Shown here one piece after another: positions 1-11,100 of a stretch of DNA of 64,000 nt. This DNA is from Trileptium ribeirensis (taxonomy: Eukaryota; Nematoda; Enoplea; Enoplida; Thoracostomopsidae). The translations under genes and the position numbers were made by a program. A model generated the notes under the pieces. It was not told where the DNA came from and did not search any database. It was given only the letters and a program-made list of their open reading frames with translations. Position 1 is the stretch's first letter. Every line of letters begins with the position of its first letter. Where the stretch lies: the NCBI GenBank assembly GCA_030248225.1, contig JASANE010000611.1:31823-95822 (forward strand), written 5' to 3'.

Positions 1-428
1 ATACCAGAATAGTAGTCGACCGCTAGTAACTAGTTTTTATAAAAGCGTAGTTCGTCAGTCGACCGATGGCGGCTACATTAATATAACGGTAGTATGTAAC
101 TCGAAGTCCTAGGATGAGGTAATTAAATATAATCGTACAGGTATCGTCGGACCGGGGGCGCTTGTATAAACCTCACAAGAGGAGTACTTGAATCAGAAAT
201 AACCTAATTCCAAAGGCTAATAAACAATAGAAGAGAGCCATCTGCGTGGAGTATTGAGTATCCATACCGAAATTACCGGTGAAACGAGAGGTGGAACTAA
301 ACCTGGTGGTATTAAAGAATTAACTAGCTGAACCAAGGGTGAATATAGTTAATCACGCGCAACACTCATTTATCTTTGAAAAGAATAGGCACACGCAGCG
401 AGAATACAGACCATTGTGTTCCCACCGG

Positions 429-560
429 CGTTCTACTGGCCACAGCTCGAACGCTACACTATTCGGTGACGAATCCCGTCCCCTTTTAAATTCCGATAGC
501 CGTCATAAAAATTCCCATTCAACCCCTACCTCCTTTGGAATCATAAAATATAACTCTACC
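429..560 (+). repeat. Diverged single copy of the ~198 bp repeat found at 1853-2245
   Basis: This stretch shares its order of motifs with the tandem repeat about 1.4 kb downstream: a 'ttctactggccaca' start, 'cggtgacgaatcc', 'ccgatagccg' and 'cataaaaatt'. It is more diverged than the two tandem units are from each other. It does not look like a gene; a short open frame across it has no recognisable protein. The sequence before it, from position 1, shows nothing I can name. Confidence 0.6.
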
Positions 561-1852
561 CAAGGGTTCCTGGTCCCAAAACCTTAATTTCAAACCAAAA
601 ATTTTAGTTTTCACAAAATCACTTATTACTCAGCTTCAGCCCCTCCCTTTTTTCTTAAATTATCCTAAATATCAAAAATCTCTTAATTGGACCTAACTAG
701 CATAAATTTCCACAGTTCCTAACCCTAGCTAACTTAATTCTAGTTTGTTTTAGTTTTGTGTAATAGGAGTGCGAAGCTGGAGCGTGAGAACGAAATTGCT
801 TGTTATTATTAATTTTTGTTTTATATATTGCGTCAGATAGCTTACATAGCTACCGGATTTTGGTAGCTTCCAGGTTTGCTTACATCGGCGTATAGAGTGT
901 TGATCGGGTAGAGTTACCGGTGCGCTTACTTCCAGTTGGAGTGTATCTTATGGTTCATCGGGCTTATTAGCTTACTTGTTATATTCTGATTTGGCGCAAA
1001 AGAACTGCGCGTTATTTCTGAGCATAGAGAAAGTGCGGATTTAATGTCTTGTTTCACAATTCTTGGTTAAAGAACGACGTGCCAGTGTAGTTAGGGCTTC
1101 ACAAATTGGTAAATGACATGTTCATACGAAATAATATTGTAATAATCTGGGCTTTCCAAATTGGGGGTTGGAATTTTTCGGTTCCCCCTGGTTCAGAACA
1201 GGTACCGACCCGCTCATGCCCCATGGCAAAGTTTTGGACTCCCCTCGGTTCACCGCCTTTTCAAAAATTTTTGTTTCCAATCCGTCCAAAGTAAATAAAA
1301 TTTGTACTAAAATTCTGTTCTGTGAAGCCAAGAATTTCGCAAATTGTGTCAAAATTTGTTTCAAAATCGTTTTTCTCTTCATCAAAAACGTTTTGAGAGT
1401 GTTTCTGACATTATTTTTAACCGTTTTTGTCTTAGCAAAACGTGCCTGGCAAAATCGGCCGTCCCCTCCACGGTTCGGTACCAAGGTGGCCCCCCTGGTT
1501 CATGACCCGTGGCAAAATTTTTAGCGAATGGAGAGCTCAGATAATAGATTTCCTTGGAAGAATTTAAAGAATGTTAGTAGCAAATAAACCATATAAAGAG
1601 TGAAAACCTGCTAGTTAAAGTATTAACTTTAGGTGGCAACAAAAAGCAACCGGTGATAAAGACCAAGCGAATTAGCAACGAAAAAGAACTGGTTTACCAC
1701 AGTAACAAAGAAAACTGGGCCAAATTAACCGACGTGACAATAAGGAACAAGGAATCGAATCAATTGCGAAATTTCATTAAGGACGACTAAGAATCGGCGT
1801 GCATATGACAAAGAACCGTTGTGCATATGACAAAGAAAAGAGAAGACCGACA

Positions 1853-2245
1853 TTCTACTAGCCACACCTCGGACCACAGAATCTTCGGTAACGAATCCTT
1901 TCCCCATTTAAATACCGATAGCCGACATAAAAATACTACTTCCACCCCACCCACAACAAAGTAGCTTAAAACAACACGAATATATCTCTTGATATAACTT
2001 TTATTCTTGGTGGTAACTGGCGTGCCGACATGGCGTTGTAAAAATAGGCATTCTACTGGCCACACCTTGGACCACACAATCCTCGGTAACGAATCCCTTT
2101 CTCCATTTAAATACCGATAGCCGACATAAAAATACTACTGCCACCCCACCCACAACAAAGTAGCTTAAAATAACACGATATATATCTCTTGATATAACTT
2201 TTGTTCTTGGTGGGAACTGACGCGCCGACATGGCGTTGTGAAAAT
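1853..2245 (+). repeat. Tandem repeat, two units of about 198 bp
   Basis: Two adjacent units both start at 'attctact', pass through 'ggtaacgaatcc', 'taaataccgatagccgacat' and 'ccaccccacccacaacaaag', and end in 'gccgacatggcgttgt'. They differ by scattered substitutions. Open frames here are repeat translations, not genes. Between 561 and 1852 I see only AT-rich sequence with low-complexity 'ggcaaaattt' patches around 1200-1520. Confidence 0.8.
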
Positions 2246-3192
2246 TTAACATACATATCTGTACAAAATTATATAATATAAGTAATATGTAATTAAAACT
2301 TGAAATATTCACTCTAAACATTACCTAAATATTTTTATGCAAACTATCTTTAAAATTATACAATTTTTTAATTTAAAATTCATTTCGCAAACAATCCTAA
2401 CTAAAATTTCTATTTTTCTCGTCAACATATTTTTCAACTTTTTACTCAGCTTTCTTTTATATAAAACATCAGACTTCATTTCTAAATACATTTCTAATAA
2501 ATTTTTCTCATTTTTATAAAACTTAATTATTTCATATATATATATATATATATGATTATGACATATATTTCATATCATATATATACTTATTCATACTTAT
2601 GCTGCAGGGAGTAACCGGAATTTCGGTTTTGGCAAAATCGTGTTCCGGTTGCGGTTTTGGCAAAAGGCAAAAACCATAGCTGAACCGGATTTCGGGTTAA
2701 TTGTTCACATTTTTGCTTCATCTGTGGTACACAGTAATCATGTTCCAACACAACCAAGCAAAAGAAAAGACTGAGAAAATTGTACAGTGAAACGTAACTG
2801 GGACAATTTCGGTAACAATTTTCCGTCTTCATTTGGCAGGAGTCTGTCAACAAAGCAAAGCTAAGTCGATGCTTGTAGCAACTTATCCATTCAGAAATCT
2901 GCGGTATATATGTTAGAATTGAACCGGTCCAACTTGATATACATAATAGAGTATGGATTATTGATGTACTTACCTGCCAGCCTGGCTAATATAAATTGTG
3001 TGAAGCGCCAGCCTGTAAACTTCGTGGTCACTCTACATTGGAGTAAAGTAACATATCTACAAAGCAGCCGGAAACCGCGAAACAGCCAGAAACGAACTGT
3101 ATGTATTGAAACTGTGCGAGCTGTATCAGATTGGATATTTTGTCTCATTTATAAATTCTGAGCAGAAAATCATCACCATCTAACTGAAGGGC

Positions 3193-3315
3193 ACTGGTTG
3201 CCCAACGGTAGCCTGAAAAATGTGTCTGGCTAGCGATCAGAAAATTACAGTATGTACTATAATTTTTATGCTCAGTGGGAAGAGACACTGCTTAGGCTAG
3301 CGTTGGGCAACCAGT
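3193..3315. mobile_element. Small MITE-like hairpin with perfect 15 bp terminal inverted repeats
   Basis: The element opens with 'actggttgcccaacg' and closes with its exact reverse complement. The inverted match continues inward more loosely ('gtagcctg' against 'ctagccta'). At 123 bp it is far too small to code for a protein. I could not find a convincing target-site duplication. A non-autonomous DNA transposon is the likely explanation; a simple stable hairpin is the alternative. Confidence 0.6.
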
Positions 3316-4135
3316 TTCCGTCAGTGAGATAATAATGATAGCTTTCTAATCACAATGTAATGATAATAACTTTCTAATCACAATGCTATAAATAAGGCCA
3401 ACTGTTATACTGCTAGCACAGTTTCAACGAATACAGGTCGTTGCCAAGGACGCAGTTTCTTGCTGCGTTGCAGATAACGTTATTTTACTTCAATGTAGAC
3501 TGATTTACAAAGTTTGCAAGCGCACTGGCTTGTGCTTGACGCAATTTATGTTAGCCAAGCTTACAGCTTAGTACTTCTACATAATCGATACTCTGTTACC
3601 GAGTTGGACCAATTTAAATCTAACATACTCCACAGACTTCTGAAGGTGTAAAACAGCTGCTACAAGCATCGACCTGGCTTTGTTTTGTTAACAAATTCCT
3701 GCACGTTAACATAAAAATTCCTGCTAAAACTATGGGCGCTGTCTGGGGTGGGGGTGATGGTAATCAGCAAACGGTCGCACGCCGCTGAAATTGGCACCAA
3801 TCGACTCAGCTCGACGAGCTGAGTTCAAAAATACCGCATACGACCATTTTCCAAAAAAATTTTTTTTCATTTTTTTCTGTTTTTACCCAATGGTCCCGTC
3901 CCACCTGTGAAATGTCACCGGAAAATTTTGAAAAAAAATTTTTTTTTCAAAATAGACATGATGCACCGAGATCGATCCAGCATCATAGGAGAAACTGAAT
4001 GGTACCATTCATATCGATATATCTGGCCTCCCTCTGATGTTATCCGCAAGAACAGTTAACCACTTCGGAAGTAACCCTTTGGGAACGCTCGATTGATCGA
4101 TTGATGATTTATTTTCCATTTTTTTTATTTTACAG

Positions 4136-4574
4136 CATAATATTAATCTATGGTTGGGTGGTGGGCATGATTGAACGACAAACGGGCAAGTGTCTACTTT
4201 TCCACGTCCCCAATCGCACCATCAACACAATCATGCCTCTAATATTTCAACATATCCGACCGGGAACCCGCATCATCACCGACAGCTTCCAGACCTACAT
4301 CCAATGACTGCGCCGCCTACCTAGCCCCCAGCAATATACTCACGCCACGGTCAACCACCATAATCGGCAATTCCTTAATCCCGACAATCCCGACGCCCAT
4401 ACGCAAAACATTGATGGTCTCTGGGGAAATTTGAAAACCTTCATTCGGCGACGCCAAGGCGTTCCTCATAGCCTATTCCAGCGAACCCTTATTGAAATTC
4501 AATGGCGACGACAATTCGCTGAAAATATTGTCGGTGCACCCATTGCCCAAATCGGAAACATGTATCGCGTCTAG
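4136..4574 (+). pseudogene. Merlin / IS1595 (ISXO2-like) DDE transposase fragment, interrupted by a stop
   Basis: One reading frame encodes a recognisable C-terminal DDE domain of the ISXO2/IS1595 type, known in animals as Merlin transposons. Visible landmarks are the opening GWVVGMIERQTGKC, then VPNRTINT, the second catalytic-Asp segment 'GTRIITDSFQTY', 'THATVNH', 'NPDNPDAHTQNIDGLWGNLK' and a final QWRRQFAENI. The family's last acidic residue normally sits in IEGLWG; here it reads IDGLWG. An in-frame TGA at 4305-4307 breaks the frame, and the N-terminal part with the first Asp is absent or beyond recognition. A pyrimidine-rich 'attttacag' directly precedes the frame and could be an intron end. 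The copy is probably dead. I could not define its terminal inverted repeats; 4575-5356 holds no other gene. Confidence 0.85.
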
Positions 4575-5356
4575 AGGTTAGTTCCAATGTCGGTAATACG
4601 TTTCTTTTAGAGTTCTAGATTAAGCGTAACAAAATAAGCCTAAGCCTTAGACTAAGCCAGGGGCTGCCGCCCCCCGGACCCCCGCACTAAGCTGCTGCGC
4701 TGGCTAACTGCCACGGTTTTGGGTGTACAGTGTACTGGTGCTTTCTCGCCTACATTTGCCGGTGCAGTATTTCCGGATACCCTAACCTAAGCTTCAAGCT
4801 TACGCTAAAACTGAGCCTAGTCTAAACCTAATTTCCAAACATCAAAATATCCATTTTTCGCTTGCATTCCTGATATCGGGAGCCAAATCTTGTGACGGAC
4901 AGTAATCGTCACACCCCATTCATAGCCCATTGCATTTTCTATATCATATCCAAATTTGCGCGCAATCAGTCAATCCAATCCAAAGTTATGTCCAAAAAGG
5001 TCAAAAATAACAAAAACCCATATTTCTAAAAAACCCGACCCCTGAAATTGGGCACCTCTCCTGCACCCCATTGAAGAGCTAGATCCCTGAAACATTTTCC
5101 ATTGGAAAGAGCAGGAAAAACTGGTCCATGGGGGGCTAGGACGGTGACGATCTTAATCGGAGCTTTAGGAAAAAATTGCCAAAAAAGCCTCTATACCCCA
5201 AAAATCCAAATAAAAAGAACAATAATTTAGCATCATCAATAGGTTATACCTGAAAAGGGGCGACCCTGATCTCGAAGAGATCTCTTTTGGGGTTAAGAGA
5301 TGATTGGGGTCCAGAGACTATGGGGGCTATACTGAAAAGATGGTGGGCCCCTTCTA

Positions 5357-5739
5357 TCTTGCCTGTCCACAGTGGTGGGGGTGGGGGGGACCCCCACTTT
5401 CCAAACCCCCATGTTCGTGAGATTTTCCCCCATGTCCGCCCCCCCACTCGGCTGAAACCCCATGTTCAACTAATTCCAAAAATCTTTTATGTCTGAAAAT
5501 TTATGTTCTTTGTTTGCAAATTGTTTTTAAACATTAATTACCACTATTTATAATGCTAATATATTGTTTTTAGCTTGAAAGTACGTTCATAGTAGTAAAA
5601 ATGCCTGAATATATGGAAATATTCTGTATTTTTAAGCAAAATTTATCCCCCCCCCCACTTTGGAATTTCCCCCGAGAAGGAACCTGGGCCCCCCGAAGTT
5701 CCCCCCCCACACTTTTCGGAGGGCTGTGGACAGGCCAGT
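5357..5739 (+). mobile_element. MITE family A, copy 1, with terminal inverted repeats and 5 bp target duplication
   Basis: The element begins 'cttgcctgtccacag' and ends 'ctgtggacaggccag', inverted with one mismatch. It is flanked on both sides by 'tctat', a perfect 5 bp duplication. Inside is a run of G/C homopolymers, then an AT-rich core ('accactattta', 'tatggaaatatt', 'aagcaaaatttat'), then more C runs. Other copies are at 11919-12229, 13500-13790 and 31714-32035. It has no coding capacity. Confidence 0.8.
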
Positions 5740-6910
5740 CTATCGTTTTTCCCCGCAACCCAATCAGGGCCAAATTATGTGTCCTACATAGTTTCACACT
5801 GTAAATTGCTGAGTTAATCTTTTATTTTGTTTGGTTGTATTGGAATCATTGTGTATGTATTACATAATGTTTGGACCACAGATGAAGTAAAAATGTGGAA
5901 AATTTCTTACAAAAAATTTTAAACCGGAATTCCGGTTCCAGTATAGTTTTTGTCCTTTGCCGGAACCGCAACCGGAACACGATTTTCGCTGGTACCGGAA
6001 CCGGAATTCCGGTTACTCCCTGATAGATATATAATTTTGTATTACAGATCATGTTACAGGTACTCTACACAAAGAATAATGATTCTTGCAGAGCTTTTAA
6101 TAATTCAAGCATGGATCAGGCCATGCTGTAGTCTTACCGTATATCTATTTCAATGCTCTTAATTTTATGTCAAAGCACATAATCCAATTGTATTTAATTG
6201 GAATCAAACCTGTCAATTTAATAATTGGGATATCAGAACCAGTCAATCAATTGGGCCAACTGATTGCAATCAGTTTTTACGCCCGGTGATTGCGCTTCTG
6301 CGGCTATAAGCTTTCGGTCGTATTCATCGCCTTTTCCGAAGGGTGCTGAACAATAATCATTTTAGCCAAAATAAGCACTAATCACTATAGCTTGCCGTTG
6401 AAGTGGTATCCCGGTGCTACGTACTCTAAGATTGTGCAAAGCTGTCAATTCTTATTTTTCATATCTGTTATAATGTCTTATTTTCTTCGCCTTAACCGTA
6501 AGTTTGGAAGTCAAAACTTATAAAATTTTAGTTTTTAGTTATGTTGTATAAAGGAAAATTACGGTCGCGACGTTTGCTCAGTCTCAGTAAGATGCAAAGG
6601 GGTAATATACAGCAATACTATGTTCACTATATAAGTATTAGCTTGTGCCAAAAAAATTTGGGACGTATATTGAGGAAATATATTACGCAGTATTTACCTT
6701 CTTTTAGTTATACCTGATGATCGAGCGGTGACCTGAGGTTTTCTGTTGTTTTTTTCGGCTAAAATGTTATTTTGATACTTGTTATACAGGCTACTATCAG
6801 ATGAAACATGTTTTCCGTTTTTCAGATGATAATTTGTGTGCAGAACTGTAGTAAAACCCATAATCGCTACTGTTACATTTGAATCTTCAGAAGAAATCTA
6901 TAATCTCAAT

Positions 6911-7045
6911 ATGGACACTTTTAGCGAACATAATCAAATTCCTGGTCGTGTTGCTGTTATGTTGGACAATAACAAAGTACCTCCACGCGCTGGTCATATT
7001 TCAGTTATGCTTGACAATCTGATATTAATTTGGGGCGGATATCAG
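6911..7045 (+). CDS. KLHDC2: KLHDC2 exon 1: N-terminus and first half of blade 1
   Basis: Encodes residues 1-45, ending in 'ILIWGGYQ' followed by donor gtatac (phase 0). The PRAGHISVM and WGGYQ motifs match the first blade of vertebrate KLHDC2. I chose ATG 6911 because an in-frame TAA lies upstream at 6830-6832. A 3' splice site at 6843 ('gtgtgcag') would extend the frame upstream, so this could instead be an internal exon. The flanking DNA from 5740 to 6910 shows only a 'ccggaattccggtt' repeat patch near 5920-6020, also seen inverted near 2600-2690. Confidence 0.8.
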
Positions 7046-8124
7046 GTATACAACACGGCGTAAAATATTGTTCTATTCTAAGTTTGTTTTGAAGAAATCT
7101 CAACCCTATCTATTTTGAATAACTGTCCAGTAAATCGCGTTTAAGTAGTGGGGAGAAAGAGAGCCGAAAGCTGTTCTTAAAAAGGTTAGCACCATAGGTT
7201 ATATGGTATTTATTGAAACTCAGGGAGCGAAGTTTTCTCAAATAGCGCACAATTGCTCAAAAATTCTTTTTGTTCGTTTGGTGGTCGTATAAATCTTTTT
7301 GGATTTTCGACTTTTACTCGACGGGTAATGGAATGGGTTTGAGGTCAAAATTGTAATTGTAATGGTTTGGGGTCAAAATGGCAAAAACAGAGTCTTAAGG
7401 GCTATTTGCCAAATCCGGCCATACTAATGCCAGTCTTTGGGTATCCCATATCTCGAAACATAGGTTTTGCATCGAAAAACCCGCAATGCAGAATCAGCTC
7501 ATCGAGATCCACAACTTTGTTGACTACCACTTTTTGTGCAACCATACCCTATGCCGCCGTGGACCTGAATATGGTTTGCTTTACCACTCTCAGAAATATT
7601 TATTTTCCAAATTTCGGCATGCTATTGCATGATTTACCATATAATCAGTGCGTACTAGATTATCAAGCTGAATGGTTTTGCTATCTAGACTTCAACTTAA
7701 CTATGTTAGACCTTTTCATGGGGCTTCAAGGGTTTACGGTCGACGAACCCGATTTCCAAAATTTTATGAGTTTTCATTTGTTTGGTTACAGAACATCAAA
7801 AATGTTCTGTGTATAGGTTCTCCGAAACGCAGAATACCTAGGTTTAATTACGTAGATACGTGAATGAATACTTCGTGCGATTTCAAATGTTTTTGATGGG
7901 TTTAGGATTACAGAGGTTTGAGTGTAGTATGTACGTCAAACGCAAAGCCTGTTACAAGTGATTACACAAAATGGCCACTTCATGAAACCATGCTTTCTCT
8001 GTTTCACTCTCCCTCTCTTGCGAGATAGTTTCTTAAACGGTTCCGGGACTGAACTTGTTAAATTTGGCACAAAAAAGTAATATATATAATAGTAGCTTCT
8101 ATATACATACATATATATATACAT

Positions 8125-8165
<41 letters not shown>

Positions 8166-11100
8166 CAGATGATTAGCATGTGTCTATTGCGTTTGTGCTT
8201 ATATGATAAAAGAGATTGTATTTGCGTTTTATGCATCAAGTAAGAGCCGTACTAGAAACTTAAAAATCACATAGAATTATAATTTTAATTTGAAGAATTT
8301 TGTTCTTTTTAGTTACATAGTGAATAAATAAATAATAGGTCTTAAGGTTTTGTAACATTGATGTGACCGTAGCGTTGCAGTAAAGTAACGCCAGTGTGCT
8401 ATCCCTGTCGTGGGATTTTAAATAGGGCTCGGGACGCTGAATTTGGAATTATACAGCAATCGCCAAACGCAGATTACCATCACTCCTTTCGTTTTTCTTG
8501 GCTGCAAGAGTAACTAGTTTAGTAACCTAGCCGAGGAAAATACAGTATAATTGGTTGTTCACCCTTAGTACGTACCAGCTTCACTCATTGCGTATGGTTT
8601 AACTTACGCCATCATTCCCTGCGGGCAGTACTTTCATCGGTCTGGAGAAAAACCGGAGATATGCCATGCCAGAAACCAAAATGCGATGTATCTAGTGTCA
8701 CATACTGTCTTGGCGCAAAGTATATAACTATAGAACACGCAGTAATATAGCGAATCAAGTTATGATGATTTACCCAAATCTTCCATTTGTATTTTGGTGA
8801 GTTAGAGATGTAGTTAATGCAGTAAATAAAGATAAGTCTTCGAATACATATAAAGTGGTAAATTTCGCATTGTTTAAGAAATTTTGGATTGTTTTAAAAA
8901 TTAATGCATTACAGGCATAATATGCTACAGGCCAAAACCGCTTAGTCAACGAAATGCTGACTCTGGCACTGTTGTAATAATTTTACGTCATAAATTCTCC
9001 AATTATGGCTTTCTTTATATGATTACACTAAGGTAGTTATTACTGTTGCTTCTTCCTCTTTTTCTTCAGCATTTGTCCCGCTTGTTAGCGGGGACCTCAA
9101 TTGACGGTCTCTACCTCCACTTCGATGGTCTGGATGAAAGCCAACCGTTATGAGATTCATGTGCACGGTATCGGCTCACCGTTTTGTTTTTCCCAGAGCC
9201 TTTGCGTATTCCTTGCGACATTGACCATGAGTGTCATTTTGACGACTGTGTCTTCGGCAGCACGAGTACATGTCCATACCATGGTGCTTATCACAGATGA
9301 GCGCAATGCTATTGTGGTTTGAGATGTCGTCGTTGCAAACGCGGTCGAACTTGTGATCTCTAAAATCCTACGCAGCATTTTTGTGTCCATAGCAGCAAGT
9401 CTTGTCCCCGATGACTGGCCGAGGATAATGCCGTCGTTGCTGACAGTTGAGATGTGATATTTGAAAGCCTCTATGCGCATGCGCTTCTTGCCATTCACTT
9501 GTACAGTGTTTTGTTCGCTTTTATTGCTGTGGGATATTCCGTTTTCTTGATGATGCAGGCTTAGACCAAACTGCACCACCCTATCGTGCCAAGTTTGCAC
9601 TTGTCGTTGCAATTCCATGTTGCGTTTGAATGATAGCATGACGTCGTCGCTGTATAGCACTTTCCATGGCGCACGTCGCTATAGATCGTAGCTGACATTG
9701 TCTATTGCTAACAATATCGGAGACAACTCTGACCCTTCCTGCACTCCGACTTTGACAGCACAATCATATCAAGTCTAATCATCATCTCGTACATGCTTCT
9801 TTGTTTTGATGTTGGTTATAGCAGTTGCACCCAGGTTATTAGTTCTTCGGGGACATCGTGTTGCCGAAGATTGCCATATGATTTCGTATGGTACCCGGTC
9901 GAAGACCTTCTCCAAGTCGAGAAAAGCGGCTTGGAGCGGGAGTGACATTTCGGCGTCCTTCTCGACCAGAAGCCACACGGCATGGATGGCCTCCAGCGTA
10001 TCGCAATTCTTTACGAAACCGGACTGATGTGGCGTCATAATTACAATTTCCCACAGCCTCGCTCCAAGATCTTAGGGGTGTACGACAGCAGTGTAATAGT
10101 TACAGCACTCGGTCGGACTGCCTTTCTTCTTCCGATTGGTATATTTTCCTGTGTTTCCCTTCGGCAAAAGTCTTCCGCTCTGAAATTGTTTAGTTGAAGA
10201 GCTTAGCGTTTCATGTAGATAGATTCCATGGTCCGGATTACCAAACGTCGGCCACAATATTGTCGGGCCCAATTGCGTTGCCTGGATGCATTGATCCCAG
10301 CGTTACATCGACTTATCGAGCGCACAGGGCCGTAGGGTCATTTCACGCTACGATCACCTTTTGCCCCAATAAAAATGACTAATGACTTTTTTGGCTCCGA
10401 TTATGTTCGTTTTTACACCCTATGACCAAAAAACGTCAAGGATCCCTAATTTGAGGTCGTTATAGTAAATTTTTTATCCGTTTTTATGCTATGGCTTCCC
10501 AAATACCACCCCCTGTTGCTCAGCAAGGTACCATAAAATGGCCTCTGGTATGCTCCAGGTTGCATCTAGCCTCGATTTTGTGATCGTATCTCGTGCAGCC
10601 CGTCAGCGCGTTCAAAATGACGTTATGCGGAACTCCGTGTATCAAAAATTAAGCTTTTTATGCCTATTATTGGGTCAAATTTAACACTTTTAAAACACGG
10701 GGTTCCGATTTATACCGGTTATTAAATGGAAACGAAGCGGCCATAAACGGTAGCTATTTATATCGATAGTTTAGCCTGGGGGAGTGTTTTGTAAAAAATT
10801 CACAACATACCCTTTGCCAGATATGTTAGAGTGCCGGAAGTAGCTGGTGGTCGGGGGGGGGGTGGTAAAATTTGGCGGGGGGGTGTAAAATGTGAAATGG
10901 CCAATTCGACCGTGTTTAACCAGCATAGTTAACTTGAAAACGGTATCTAAAATATGCTATACCACAATTTCCACTATGAGGGGTACAAAATGGCAGCCCA
11001 TATCAACTGCCTGAGACCATGGTCGGGGGGGGTAAATTTAGAATTTTTTCAAAAAATAATTTTGCGACATATGTCGTCCAAATGTATTGCCACAATGTAT

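Noticed and set aside
7367..7816. 149-codon + strand frame in intron 1
   Set aside because: Its second half is a dispersed repeat found at 42690-42870 and elsewhere. No domain is recognised.
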